DNA of 64,000 bases from Chitinophagaceae bacterium (GCA_016719815.1 JADJYK010000006.1:1-64000), one strand, 5' to 3'; shown: positions 1 through 11,371, counted from the stretch's first letter. A program made the numbers and translations. Notes: generated from the sequence alone by a model not told the origin.

Positions 1-2333
1 TTTTCAAAAATGGGTATCTCAACACTTCAGTCCTATCAGGGAGCACAGATATTTGAAATACTCGGATTAAATAAAGATGTTGTTGGCAAATACTTTACCG
101 GGGCTACATCCCGTATAGAAGGAATGGGATTAGATGAAATTGCCCGTGAAGTTTTAGCCAAACATTATTTTGCTTTCAGTAAAAAAGATATTCCGTCAGA
201 CAGGTTACCTGTTGGCGGCATTTATCAATGGAAGAGAAAAGGGGAATTTCATTTATTTAACCCGGAGACGATTCACTTGTTGCAGCATGCAACAAAGATG
301 AACGACTACAGCACATTTAAGAAATACTCAAAATCCGTTAACGACCAAAGTGAAAAGGCCTGTACAATCCGCAGTTTATTCCAGTTCAGAAAAAACAGGC
401 CTTCTGTCAGCATTGATGAAGTAGAATCAGCCGAAAAAATCTATAAGCGTTTCGCTACCGGCGCTATGAGTTTCGGTTCCATTTCATGGGAAGCCCACAC
501 CACATTGGCCATTGCTATGAACCGTCTCGGTGCAAAAAGTAATACAGGTGAAGGCGGAGAAGATGAAAGAAGATATGAACCATTGCCCAATGGCGATAGC
601 ATGAGAAGCGCAATTAAGCAGGTGGCCTCGGCAAGATTTGGTGTAACAAGTTTATACCTGACTGAAGCTGACGAATTGCAGATAAAAATGGCGCAGGGTG
701 CCAAGCCGGGTGAAGGCGGGCAATTACCCGGTCACAAAGTGGATGATTGGATTGGTAAGACAAGACACAGTACTCCGGGAGTGGGATTAATCTCTCCTCC
801 TCACCACGATATTTATTCAATTGAAGACCTTGCCCAGTTAATTTATGACCTGAAAAATGCAAACCGCCAGGCAAGAATAAGTGTGAAACTGGTAAGTAAA
901 GCTGGTGTAGGAACAATTGCCGCCGGCGTTACAAAAGCAAAAGCAGATGTGGTATTGATTGCAGGGTATGATGGGGGAACGGGTGCATCACCGGTGAGTT
1001 CTATTAAACATGCAGGCTTGCCTTGGGAACTGGGCCTTGCAGAGACGCATCAAACATTAGTAAAGAACAAACTGCGCAGCCGTGTAGTGGTACAGGCAGA
1101 TGGGCAGTTAAAAACCGGAAGGGATATTGCCGTGGCTGCATTACTCGGCGCTGAAGAATGGGGCATTGCCACAGCTGCACTAATAGTGGAAGGCTGTATA
1201 ATGATGCGTAAATGCCACATGAATACCTGCCCCGTAGGTGTGGCTACACAAGACCCTGAACTGCGTGGAAGATTTAAAGGAGACCCTGACCATGTGGTGA
1301 ACTTCTTTAAAATGATTACCCAGGAACTGAGAGAGATAATGGCCGACCTTGGTTTCAGATCTGTTGAAGAAATGATTGGCCAGGTTGATAATCTTGAAGT
1401 ACGGGAAAATATTCAGCACTGGAAGTATAAGAATTTGAACCTGTCTGCCATATTGTACAAAGAGCCAAATTCAATGTACACATCTTTGCATTGCACCGAA
1501 TCGCAGGACCACGGCCTGGCAGACAGCCTCGACTGGAGACTGTTGCAAGTTGCTGCATCTGCCATTGAAAACAAAGAAAAAATAACTGCAGCATTTGCAA
1601 TTAAAAATACCGACCGCACAGTTGGCACCATCCTTTCAAACGAAATAACGAAGAAATACAAGGCTGAAGGATTGGCTGATATGTTATTACCATTCATTTC
1701 AATTTCAACGGTACAGCCGGACAGAGTTTCGGTGCCTTCAATACGAAAGGAATTACACTCGAACTCGAAGGCGATGCCAATGACTATTTTGGCAAGGGGC
1801 TGAGTGGCGCAAGGCTGATTATTTATCCGCCAAAAGAAGCAACTTATACTCCGGAGGATAACAGCATTATTGGTAATGTAGCTTTTTACGGTGCTACATC
1901 CGGCGAAGCCTATATAAGAGGTAAAGCCGGCGAAAGGTTTGGCGTAAGAAACTCAGGTGCCAATGTTGTTGTTGAATCTATCGGCGATCATGGTTGCGAA
2001 TATATGACTGGCGGGCGGGTAGTTATTCTTGGAGACACCGGAAGAAACTTCGCAGCGGGAATGAGCGGCGGTATTGCTTATGTATATGATGTAAAAGGGA
2101 GGTTTGTTGCCAATTGTAATACTGAAATGGTTGACCTGGATGAATGTGACCTGAATGATAAAAACGAATTATTTACTATGATTCAAAAACACTTTGATTA
2201 TACAGGAAGCAGTGTGGCTAAATTCCTGCTTGATGACCTTGACAGTCAGCTGAAACACTTCATAAAAGTATTTCCAAAAGATTATAAGAAAGTGTTGCTT
2301 GCAATAAAACAAGCATCGGGTCAGAAGGCATAA
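1..2333 (+). CDS. gltB: Glutamate synthase large subunit, C-terminal part (frameshifted, 5' end outside window)
   Basis: Large (alpha) subunit of NADPH-type glutamate synthase, which makes glutamate from 2-oxoglutarate and glutamine-derived ammonia. The frame is open from base 1, so the amidotransferase domain lies outside the window. Visible are the central domain, the FMN-binding synthase domain (GEGGED, AKPGEGGQLPG, AGYDGGTGASP) and the iron-sulfur motif CHMNTCPVG near 1212-1240. The C-terminal glycine-rich beta-helix domain (GQSFGAF, GKGLSG, GATSGEAYIRG) follows. The reading frame changes near 1680: reading gat-gat-gtt there instead of gatatg restores the family sequence ADDVITIHF, so one missing base is the simplest explanation. 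gltD starts 35 bp downstream, as in a normal gltBD operon. Confidence 0.96.
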
Positions 2334-2368
2334 CAATTAACACAAAACAATAAACTATAAACGGCAAG

Positions 2369-3867
2369 ATGGGCAAACCAACAGGATTTAAAGAATTTAA
2401 CAGGGAACTACCGGGTAAGCAGCCGGTTGAACAACGATTGAAGCATTACAACGAATTTGTTGAAAAATTCAGCGATGAAAAACTGAATCAGCAATCGGCC
2501 CGTTGTATGAACTGCGGCGTTCCTTTCTGCCACAATGGATGTCCGCTCGGTAATGTTATACCGGAATTTAACGATGCTGTGTACAGAAAGAACTGGAAAG
2601 AAGCTTATGATATTCTTACATCAACCAATAACTTTCCAGAATTCACCGGCCGTATCTGCCCCGCTCCCTGCGAAACGGCATGTGTCCTTGGCATCAATCA
2701 GCCTGCAATTACAATTGAGGAAATTGAAAAGCACATCATTGAAATTGCATTTGAAAAAAGCTATGTAACTCCTAAGAAGCCTAATCTTCGTTCAGGAAAA
2801 AAAGTGGCAGTTATTGGTTCAGGCCCTGCAGGACTTGCCGCTGCTGCACAACTGAACTATGCAGGCCATTCAGTTACAGTATTTGAAAGAGACGATGCTC
2901 CAGGAGGGTTGTTGCGTTACGGCATTCCCGATTTCAAACTGGAAAAATGGGTTATAGACAGAAGAATTGCCGTCATGGAAGAGGAAGGGATTGTGTTTAA
3001 ATATCATTCGAATGTTGGCATTAACGTAAACATCAATGATTTGCTGAGAGAATACAATGCTATTGTTTTAGCGGGCGGCAGCACCGTTCCCCGCAACCTG
3101 AACATACCGGGAAGAGACCTGAACGGTGTTCATTTTGCCATGGATTTCTTAAAACAAAACAATAAAAGAATTGCCGGTAAAGATTTACTTGCAAATGCAA
3201 TAATTGAAAGCAATATTCTTGAAAAAGAACTTACAGCCACAGGAAAAACGTAGTCGTCATCGGCGGCGGCGATACTGGAAGCGATTGTGTAGGCACTTCC
3301 AACAGGCAGGGTGCAAAATCTGTAACACAGTTTGAGTTGTTACCTAAACCTCCGGCTGAAAGAAATGACTCTATGCCCTGGCCTTCCTATCCTATGTTAC
3401 TGAAAACAACTACATCGCATGAAGAAGGTTGCGACAGAAAATGGGCCGTAGCCACAAATGAGTTTATTGGCGATGAAAATGGCAATCTGAAAGCCATAAA
3501 AATTGTAGACCTGGAATGGAAAATCGCAGATGGCCGTCCCGCAAGTTTTGTTGAAGTAGCTGGAAGTAAAAGGAAGTTCCTGTGAACTGGCCTTACTGGC
3601 GATGGGATTCCTGCATCCGCAACATGCCGGACTGCTAAATGACCTGGGTGTTGACCTTGACGAAAGAGGCAATGTAAAAGCAACAGAAAAGAATATCGAA
3701 CCAATATCTCCAAAATATTTACTGCCGGCGATATGCGGCGTGGACAAAGCCTCGTTGTCTGGGCCATCAGCGAAGGAAGAGAATGCGCCAGAAAAGTAGA
3801 CGAATTTCTTAGTAACAACAATTTTTCAATATTAGAAACGAAGAATGCTTTACTACAGTTTTATTAA
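2369..3867 (+). CDS. gltD: Glutamate synthase small subunit (three frameshifts)
   Basis: Small (beta) subunit of glutamate synthase, an FAD/NAD(P)H oxidoreductase that passes electrons to GltB. The N-terminal cysteine clusters (CMNCGVPFCHNGCPLG and CPAPCETACVLG) bind Fe-S clusters. A first nucleotide-binding motif VIGSGPAGLAAAAQL and a second VVIGGGDTGSDC follow. The C-terminal FTAGDMRRGQSLVVWAISEGR is the conserved FAD-site end. The frame breaks near 3245 (A-run in ggaaaaacg), near 3575 and near 3714 (A-run in ccaaaat). Joining the pieces gives about 495 residues, the usual GltD length. The end at 3867 is taken from the last restored frame. A terminator follows, so gltBD is one transcription unit separate from amtB. 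Confidence 0.95.
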
Positions 3868-3890
3868 ACTATTCAAATAAATACCACATT

Positions 3891-3929
3891 AAAAAAGGAA
3901 GCAATAATAACATTTGCTTCTTTTTTTTG
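3891..3929 (+). terminator. Rho-independent terminator after gltBD
   Basis: A 7-bp stem (gaagcaa 3898-3904, ttgcttc 3914-3920) is preceded by an A-run and followed by eight T residues. It lies 24 bp after the gltD stop. The following 130 bp up to amtB is very AT-rich and holds no gene. Confidence 0.75.
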
Positions 3930-4062
3930 ATTATGATACATTTATACCCATTTTATTCATATTATAATTAATTATATTTATATAACTAACAAGTGTTATA
4001 GCTAATTATTGTTATTTTCACAATAATTAATCTATATTATTAATTTAGTTAAATTGTTAAAC

Positions 4063-5463
4063 ATGAGTAGAAGAAAAGCAAAACAGATCTTGCCATTTGT
4101 ACTGTTAGTTGCGGTAGCCATCATTGCCATGTTTATTAAGCCAGCGGCTGATTTTGTACCAGGTCCTGACGACCCGCAATACAGTTCAGCCGACATCGCC
4201 TGGGTGCTTGTTTCTACAGCTCTGGTATTCCTGATGACACCAGGCCTGGCTTTTTTCTATGGGGGCATGGTGCATCGCAAAAATGTGATATCAACAATGA
4301 TAAAAAGTACTGTTGCTGCTGGTGTGGTGGGAGTACTTTGGGTGGTATGCGGATTCAGTCTTGCTTTTGGAGAATCTGTTAATGGCCTGGTTGGTAACCC
4401 GGGAACTTATGCCTTTTACAATGGCGTAAAATCGGGTGCTGCATGGCCTGCGGCGAATACGATTCCGCTTTCGTTGTTCTCCCTTTTTCAGTTGATGTTT
4501 GCAATCATCACCCCCGGCCTTGTAGTAGGTGCCGTGGCAGAAAGGATACGCTTTACTTCTTACCTGCTTTTCATTGTGATGTTCTCGTTGCTTGTATATG
4601 CACCGGTTGCACACTGGAGCTGGCATCCCGAAGGATTTCTTGCAAAAATGGGTGCATGGGATTTTGCCGGTGGTACAGTTGTTCATATCACTGCCGGTTG
4701 CGCAGCTTTAGCAGGTGCAATGGTATTGAAAAGAAGAAAGTCGCATATTGATCAAAAAGAAATTCCGCCGGCAAATGTTCCCTATGTTCTTATTGGGACC
4801 GGACTGTTATGGTTTGGCTGGTTTGGCTTCAATGCCGGTTCTGCTGTTGGCTCCACTCCTCTTGCAGTAAATGCGTTAGGGACAACCACCACAGCAGCTT
4901 CTGCTGCGGGTCTGGCCTGGATGTTCTTTGATGTAATCAAAGGCAAAAAACCTTCTGTAATTGGTTTTTGTATCGGCGCTGTCGTTGGTCTTGTGGCAAT
5001 CACTCCTGGTTCCGGGTATGTGGGAATTCCGCAAAGTATAATCATTGGCGTGGTGGGTGCTTTAGTGTCAAACGTTGCTGTAAGCATCAAACAAAGATCC
5101 AAATTAGACGATACGCTGGATGTGTTTCCTTGTCACGGTTTGGGCGGTATGACGGGCATGTTACTTACCGGTGTATTTGCCAGTACTGCTGCACACGGTA
5201 TAAAAGGCGGACCTGAAGGACTGTTTTATGGTAATCCCGAATTCTTCTTCACGCAGCTGAAAGCTCTTGCTATTGTAGCGGCTTACAGCTTCGCCGTATC
5301 TTATGGCATATTTAAGTTCATCAATTTCGTTATCCCGATGAGGGTTACAGAAGAGGAAGAAGAAGAAGGACTGGATGCCACACAGCATAATGAGAAATAT
5401 GTACAAGGCACCCTGTTAGTTCATAACAATGGCACCGTAGAAGAAAAATCGGTTAACCATTAA
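4063..5463 (+). CDS. amtB: Ammonium transporter
   Basis: Amt/Rh-family inner-membrane channel for ammonium uptake, 466 residues with about eleven hydrophobic segments after an N-terminal signal-like helix. The pore signature is visible: the Asp of AWDFAGGTVVHI with its pore His, and the second pore His in CHGLGGMTGM. The ATG at 4063 was preferred to an in-frame TTG nine bases upstream. The C-terminus is extended by a run of glutamates and a polar tail. It follows gltBD and precedes a porin, so ammonium uptake and assimilation are encoded side by side. No glnK gene is seen next to it. The frame is intact. Confidence 0.96.
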   Translation: MSRRKAKQILPFVLLVAVAIIAMFIKPAADFVPGPDDPQYSSADIAWVLVSTALVFLMTPGLAFFYGGMVHRKNVISTMIKSTVAAGVVGVLWVVCGFSLAFGESVNGLVGNPGTYAFYNGVKSGAAWPAANTIPLSLFSLFQLMFAIITPGLVVGAVAERIRFTSYLLFIVMFSLLVYAPVAHWSWHPEGFLAKMGAWDFAGGTVVHITAGCAALAGAMVLKRRKSHIDQKEIPPANVPYVLIGTGLLWFGWFGFNAGSAVGSTPLAVNALGTTTTAASAAGLAWMFFDVIKGKKPSVIGFCIGAVVGLVAITPGSGYVGIPQSIIIGVVGALVSNVAVSIKQRSKLDDTLDVFPCHGLGGMTGMLLTGVFASTAAHGIKGGPEGLFYGNPEFFFTQLKALAIVAAYSFAVSYGIFKFINFVIPMRVTEEEEEEGLDATQHNEKYVQGTLLVHNNGTVEEKSVNH

Positions 5464-5569
5464 TCCCATAGTAAACAAAATCGAAAAAGGCACTGCATAA
5501 AGTGGGATAAACTTCTCGCAAAAGCTTATTCCTGCTGTGCCCTTTTCTTAACATCTAAAATGTATTACA

Positions 5570-6688
5570 ATGTTACAAAAATATTTTGTAGCAGCAATAT
5601 GTACGCTGTCAACACTCATCGCAACCTCACAAACAGCTTCAGTAATTTATACTTCCATCCCCGACTCAGCTTCTGCCGGGCCAGAAGTTGCACCCAAAGA
5701 ACCTGTTTTGTCAATCACTGGCTCTGTAGATGTTTATTTCAAATATGACTTCGCAAAGTCAACAGCCAACAGCCTTAGCAGTTTCACACAATCACATAAC
5801 GCCTTCTCGTTAGGAATGGCCAGCGTCAAGTTTGAACATAAAGGTGAAAAAATTAGTGCCGTAGCTGACCTGGGCTTTGGCCAAAGGGCAAAAGATTTCT
5901 CCTATACAGATGATGGAATCACACAGGCCATTAAACAACTCTACGTCAGTTATTCACCAACTGACTGGCTGAAGTTAACCGCCGGTACATGGGCAACACA
6001 TGTCGGGTATGAATTGCTTGACCCACAACTGAACCGCAATTACAGTATGAGCTATATGTTTACCAATGGCCCTTTTTCTCATACTGGCCTGAAAGCAGAA
6101 GTATCGAAAGGGAAACACAGTTTCATGCTTGGCGTTTCCAACGCAACCGATTTTAGAATTCCACTTGATGTCCAAATCAATAAGAAATTTGTAATTGCCC
6201 AATACAGCTTCGCACCGACAGATAAAATAAAACTGTACCTGAACTATGTTGAAGGGAGAAATCCTGACACTTCAATCACCAACCAATTTGATGTGGTGGC
6301 AACTGCTAAATTCAACGACAAATTCAATATTGGCGTTAATGGAACTCTCAACGCCACTCAATTCTGGGATGGGTCAAAGAATATCAAAAGTAAATCATGG
6401 GGCGGCGCAGCATTGTATCTGAATTATGATCCGCTCTCCTGGTTTGGCCTCACACTCAGAGAAGAATACTTCAGTGATAAAAACCAGCTAAAGGCATTTG
6501 GATTTGCATCAGAAGGCGGTAATATTCTGGCTACAACCCTTTCAGCCAATTTCAAGAAGGGAGGATTTACATTTATACCTGAATTCAGATTAGATAATGC
6601 AAATAAGAAAATATTATTTACAGATAAGAATGGGGCATTCACTAAATCCGCTGCAAGCTTCCTCTTAGCAGCCATTTACTCGTTCTAA
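5570..6688 (+). CDS. Outer-membrane porin-like beta-barrel protein (BBP2-like)
   Basis: A 372-residue protein with an N-terminal signal peptide (MLQKYFVAAICTLSTLIATS) followed by repeated amphipathic beta-strands typical of the putative beta-barrel porin-2 family. Family-like segments include SVDVYFKYDF, LYVSYSPTDWLKLTAGTW and QLNRNYSMSYMFTNGPFSHTG. The protein ends in an aromatic residue (YSF), as outer-membrane barrels commonly do. It lies 106 bp after amtB on the same strand, so it may let ammonium or amino compounds through the outer membrane. That link is inferred from position only. The spacer 5464-5569 has a weak imperfect repeat (aaaaaggcac/gtgccctttt) that could partly end amtB transcription. 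Confidence 0.8.
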   Translation: MLQKYFVAAICTLSTLIATSQTASVIYTSIPDSASAGPEVAPKEPVLSITGSVDVYFKYDFAKSTANSLSSFTQSHNAFSLGMASVKFEHKGEKISAVADLGFGQRAKDFSYTDDGITQAIKQLYVSYSPTDWLKLTAGTWATHVGYELLDPQLNRNYSMSYMFTNGPFSHTGLKAEVSKGKHSFMLGVSNATDFRIPLDVQINKKFVIAQYSFAPTDKIKLYLNYVEGRNPDTSITNQFDVVATAKFNDKFNIGVNGTLNATQFWDGSKNIKSKSWGGAALYLNYDPLSWFGLTLREEYFSDKNQLKAFGFASEGGNILATTLSANFKKGGFTFIPEFRLDNANKKILFTDKNGAFTKSAASFLLAAIYSF

Positions 6689-6719
6689 AACTCTTTAATT
6701 ATTGGTAAGCAATCGTTAA

Positions 6720-6750
6720 GAAAGCCCTTCTTTTCCACGGAGGGCTCATT
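6720..6750. terminator. Hairpin between convergent genes
   Basis: agccct (6723-6728) pairs with agggct (6741-6746), with A-rich sequence before and T-rich sequence after it. It lies between the stop codons of the porin gene and the convergent 960-residue gene, so it could act on either strand. Confidence 0.5.
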
Positions 6751-6751
6751 C

Positions 6752-9634
6752 TTATCTTGGTATTATACTCACAGGCATTACCAGTTCAAATAAGGTTCCT
6801 TTCCAGCCATCGTACTGGTCTCTGTCCAACAGATGGCTTACCCTGAAACCGAAAGTAAGTTCATACTGGTTCCACCATTTAGTATCAAAGAACATTTCAC
6901 CACCAACACTTCGCTGATCAGCAGTTAGCAATTTGTTAATTGAATACACTTTCGTAAAATCATAAAACGCATTAGCTCTTATTCGCTGCAGGTATAGAAT
7001 ATTTCCAAAACCCCAGTCCGTATGCCACAACGGGAAATGATAGTTGGCCGACAGTTTCCACATTCTTGAAAAATACCTTCCGGTATATCCTCTTGAATAG
7101 GCGAACCTGTCACTGAACAAAACCTGCCGTAACGTATCTCTTTCCTGGAAAGCACTATTCAGCACAAGGTTATGATTACTCATCACACCGGGTAAATACA
7201 AAGCAGCATTACCAATAATCTGTCTCCCTTCCACCGCACTTACTGCATGACGAAGCCCAGCCGAAAGCGAATAACCCAGCCTTGGCAAAATATGCTGCCT
7301 GGCCCTTTCCACCTGCTGGCTCCACGAAATATTATGAGACAAATAAGTAAACGAACCATCTGCCGAATCTTTGAACAATCCTTTGTTGAACTCATTGCGC
7401 AGCACATAAAAACTGCTCACATTAAAGTTGCGGTAAGTTTTCCCTTTTGCTTTACTCAGCGGCAGGCTCAATCCTATTCTAGTATCCAGTTGTCCCCACT
7501 GGCGCAACTTTGTTCCATATAACGCTTCCCGGTTGAAAGTGTATTCCGTTCCCGCATTCAGATATGGGAAAAAACCGCCAAACACAGCATTAAATCCAAC
7601 GGCATTGGTCTTCTCATTTTGATTGTACTGGTAGTACAATTCGGTTTCCAGTGTATTCAGCACATTTTGTCCATAAAGAGAAAAAGTAAAAAGCGGGTCT
7701 TCGTAATAAGGCCGCCAACTGTGAATGTTTACCAGCTTTGTACTCTTCTTGTAATCTTTTACATCAAAACTTCTTGCAGGCACTTTCGATAATAATATTT
7801 CGCCTGTTATTTCAGTACCACCCACAGCATACCTGCTTTCTATTTGTTCAACAGCAACCTTGTCAACCAACTTCCAGTTAATGTTTTTCAAATCCAGCTG
7901 TTGTAACTGATAGCCTTCACTGGTAAATGCCGACCATGTCATTGTATTACCCGACACATTCACAAAATAACTTCCCTGCGGCCCATTGGTCAGTTTGTGA
8001 ATAGTGCTGACGATTGGATTATAAACAAACACATCATCATTACCTCCATAAGATGCTATAAAATAAATAAGGCCGTTATGCACACAGGGATAGCCCACCA
8101 CATTATAAGACGGCGGTGTAATCCTTTTTAATATTCCCGAACTGATTTCAGCCGATGCCAGCGCCATTCTTCCGTCATTCAACCGCACGGCAGTAACAAT
8201 TGTATTACCATCCATAAACTTCGGGTCGGCAAACAAATTAATCTCCGATGAATGAATGGCTTTTATCACTTTCCCGTCTTCAGCATTAAGCACATGCAGT
8301 TCACTCTTTCCATTTTCTGCAACCTGTACGGCTGCCACCTTTGTTCCATCATCGGAAATATCAGGAGTAAAGTACTTCGACTTTGTTGTTAATGTCTTCT
8401 GACTATTTGTTTTTACATCCAGCAATTTAATGACACTATAATCCCTCCACTGCCACCTTGCATCATTTTCATAGGCAGCATACACTATCTTTCCATTGCG
8501 GTAGCTGTACTGGTCATCTAACGAAATATCCATTACCCCCAGCCTGTGTTCGCCGGTTTTATCCTTAATATAAAAAGTTGGCCGCTGCCTGTACGATGTT
8601 TTGAGATACACCAGCGAATCTGTACCGGCAGCATAAGGAAACAAATAATTAGTAACATAACTTTTATTAACCTTAAAAATATTTTTGGGGCCAGCATCCC
8701 CGCTCTGACCTGCCTCGCCGGCAGGCGGGTTGAACTTTAGTTGCAAGTTTATCCCGTCACCGGACGGGACTCCATTCATCTGCATACCGCTGTTCACCTT
8801 TTTATAAAAATCAAAAGCAGCCTTCACAAATTCGTTGTAACTCACTCCGGCATATTTCTTAACAGCCATTTGAAAAGGATAGAGCAAACCTTTATAGGCA
8901 CTGGCATCTTTTGTAACCTTCGCCCAGAAGTCAGCTCCGTATTTTTCATATCCATAATTCACCAGCAGGTAACCGAGGTTATAATGGTTAGGCACATAAT
9001 CCTTCAGCGAACCGTTCCTGAGTTTCATCCACGAATATTTTTTACCAGCATTCCACAACGCAGGATACGCATTCATAAACGAAGGCAGCCTTCCCCTTCC
9101 CTGCTTGCTCAGCACCGTTTCGGCATACACAGCATCCCCTTCATAAAACCAGTCGGGTATGGAAGCGTTAATCGCAACGGCGTATCCATCTTCCCCGAAG
9201 ATTGTCTTTGTAAACCTGCTTAACCCATTGTTGAAATTATTAAACTGCTGCACATGCCGGTACTCATGTAAAGCCAGTTGATCGGTCCAGCTGATACTGC
9301 CCTGCCCCAGGCTGTTCATATCGGGAGTCATAAAGTATTCGCTCCTGTACGGGCCTAAACCCACATAACCATTAGCAACCGTTGTCTGATTTTGCAGCAC
9401 AATATTTATTTTCTTCAACTGGTTGCCCAGCGATGCCGGTTGCTGCTGCGCTATATAATGCACAACCGAAGCCACTCTCTTTGCCTGGCTGTCCATTCCC
9501 GGTGTAAAAATTATTCTTGCCGTATCAGTATCTATCTGCTTCCATTTTTGTGATGGTGGTGTGCCACCAAAAACCTGCGCATCAGCATTACTGCCTGCTG
9601 CTATCAAAAGGAAAAAAATGGCCAGTTTCCGCAT
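6752..9634 (-). CDS. Large secreted protein: HExxH peptidase-like domain, beta-propeller-like repeats, barrel-like C-terminus
   Basis: A 960-residue protein of unknown function with signal peptide (MRKLAIFFLLIAAGSNADAQ). Near the N-terminus HEYRH (His123, Glu124, His127) is followed 38 residues later by PDWFYEGDAVY with Glu165, the pattern of gluzincin metallopeptidases of the MA-like type. Roughly residues 330-600 carry repeats like TolB/WD40-type propellers (for example SDDGTKVAAVQVAENGKSEL). The last 320 residues are rich in alternating beta-strands with aromatic residues (TELYYQYNQN, YSRGYTGRYF, LTFGFRVSHL) and look like an outer-membrane barrel. The gene is intact and divergent from the amidohydrolase with only 60 bp between starts. 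Substrate unknown; proteolytic activity is inferred from motif only. Confidence 0.65.
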   Translation of the reverse strand: MRKLAIFFLLIAAGSNADAQVFGGTPPSQKWKQIDTDTARIIFTPGMDSQAKRVASVVHYIAQQQPASLGNQLKKINIVLQNQTTVANGYVGLGPYRSEYFMTPDMNSLGQGSISWTDQLALHEYRHVQQFNNFNNGLSRFTKTIFGEDGYAVAINASIPDWFYEGDAVYAETVLSKQGRGRLPSFMNAYPALWNAGKKYSWMKLRNGSLKDYVPNHYNLGYLLVNYGYEKYGADFWAKVTKDASAYKGLLYPFQMAVKKYAGVSYNEFVKAAFDFYKKVNSGMQMNGVPSGDGINLQLKFNPPAGEAGQSGDAGPKNIFKVNKSYVTNYLFPYAAGTDSLVYLKTSYRQRPTFYIKDKTGEHRLGVMDISLDDQYSYRNGKIVYAAYENDARWQWRDYSVIKLLDVKTNSQKTLTTKSKYFTPDISDDGTKVAAVQVAENGKSELHVLNAEDGKVIKAIHSSEINLFADPKFMDGNTIVTAVRLNDGRMALASAEISSGILKRITPPSYNVVGYPCVHNGLIYFIASYGGNDDVFVYNPIVSTIHKLTNGPQGSYFVNVSGNTMTWSAFTSEGYQLQQLDLKNINWKLVDKVAVEQIESRYAVGGTEITGEILLSKVPARSFDVKDYKKSTKLVNIHSWRPYYEDPLFTFSLYGQNVLNTLETELYYQYNQNEKTNAVGFNAVFGGFFPYLNAGTEYTFNREALYGTKLRQWGQLDTRIGLSLPLSKAKGKTYRNFNVSSFYVLRNEFNKGLFKDSADGSFTYLSHNISWSQQVERARQHILPRLGYSLSAGLRHAVSAVEGRQIIGNAALYLPGVMSNHNLVLNSAFQERDTLRQVLFSDRFAYSRGYTGRYFSRMWKLSANYHFPLWHTDWGFGNILYLQRIRANAFYDFTKVYSINKLLTADQRSVGGEMFFDTKWWNQYELTFGFRVSHLLDRDQYDGWKGTLFELVMPVSIIPR

Positions 9635-9694
9635 ATATGTTTTTTTGGAAAGTTACGGAGGATGACTGAATTTATATTTCTGTAATTTCATCCC

Positions 9695-11364
9695 ATGAAG
9701 CTGAAATACATCATCCCTGCCATATTGTTCTTTGCAGTATCTGCCTGTTCCGTTAAGCCAAAGGCCGACCTGCTCATCTATAATGCCACTGTATATACTG
9801 TTGACACTGCTTTTACGGTTGCAGAAGCTATCGCTGTTAAAGACAGAAAAATTCTTGCCGTTGGCAAAACAGACGACCTTGAAAAAAAATACGATGCTTC
9901 GAAGAAGATGGATGCCGGGGGAAAATTCATCTATCCCGGTTTTATTGATGCACATGCACACTTTGTTGGTTACGGTCAAAGCCTTCAAAAAGTGAATCTT
10001 GTTGGCGCATCAAGCTGGGAAGAATGCGTGGAAACAACTATTCAATTTGCAAAAGAGCATACAATAAAAGATAGAGATTGGATTATTGGCCGCGGCTGGG
10101 ACCAGAACGACTGGACTGAAAAAAAATTCCCTGACAACTGGCGGCTAAATGAACTCTTTCCAAATAATCCCGTTCTCCTCACCCGTATTGATGGCCATGC
10201 AGCTATAGCCAACAAAAAAGCATTAGACATTGCAGGAATTAGGCCCGGCGATAAAATTAATGGTGGCGAAATCGAAACTATTTATCCAAGACCGGTTGAT
10301 TCCTTTATGCCCCGTCTGTCAGGTGTTCTTATTGACAACGCCGTTGACCTGGTTTCATCAAAAATTCCCGGTGCAACCGAACAGCAATTGAAAGCAGCAC
10401 TGCAGGCAGCAGAACGCAACTGTTTTGAAGGTGGCCTCACCTCTATCGCCGATTGCGGCCTTAATTACACAACAGTTGAATCAATCCAAAAACTGCAAAG
10501 CAGCGGCGATTTAAAAATGCGCCTCTTTGTTATGCTTAGCGATGAAAAAGCCAACTTCGATTATGCACTGCAAAAAGGAAAATAAAAACCGAAAGGTTAA
10601 ACGTCCGCAGTTTTAAAGTATATGGCGATGGTGCTCTTGGCAGCCGCGGTGCCTGCCTGCTGCAACCTTACACGGATAAACCCGGTCACTATGGTTTCTT
10701 GTTAAGTAAGCCGGAGCACTTCGATTCTGTTGCTGCATGGAGTTTTAAAAACGGCTGGCAGCTTTGCACCCATGCCATTGGCGACAGTGGCAACAGAACC
10801 ATTCTAAATATTTACAGCAAATATCTTGCAGGCAAAAACGATTTACGCTGGCGCATTGAACATGCACAGGTGGTTAACAAAAATGATTTCAGCCTGTTCG
10901 GCATTTCTTCCATCATTCCGAGTGTGCAGCCCACTCATGCCACCAGCGATATGTACTGGGCGGGTGACCGTCTTGGTACAGACCGGGTAAAAGGTGCCTA
11001 TGCTTACAAACAACTGCTGCAGCAAAACGGCTGGCTGCCTTTGGGCACTGATTTTCCGGTAGAAGATATTTCTCCTTTTAAAACTTTCTTTGCGGCTGTT
11101 GCAAGAAAAGACACCAAAGGCTGGCCTGCTGCCGGTTATCAAACTGAAAATGCGTTGACAAGAGAAGAAGCGTTGCGTGGCATGACCATCTGGGCCGCCA
11201 AAGCCGCATTTGAAGAAAACGAAAAAGGAAGCATTGAAAAAGGTAAACTTGCCGATTTCATCATTCTCGATAAAGACATTATGAAAGCCCCGGATACAGA
11301 ACTGCTGAATATAAAGGTGCTGAAAACATTTTTGGGCGGAGAGATTGTGTTTGAGAGAAAATAG
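9695..11364 (+). CDS. Amidohydrolase family lipoprotein, YtcJ-like (one frameshift)
   Basis: Metal-dependent amidohydrolase of the YtcJ/amidohydrolase-3 type, about 556 residues once the frame is repaired. The N-terminus has a lipoprotein signal (ending FAVSACS), so it should be anchored in a membrane facing the periplasm. The metal-binding motif GFIDAHAHF follows near residue 90. Later conserved pieces are RIDGHAAIANKKAL, THAIGDSGNRTIL, RWRIEHAQVV and GTDFPVEDISPF. The frame breaks at the A-run 10579-10582: one more A gives GKIKTERLNVRSFKVYGDG. Family members hydrolyse amide or carbamoyl bonds of very different substrates, so the substrate cannot be named. Confidence 0.85.
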
Positions 11365-11371
11365 AGAAATT

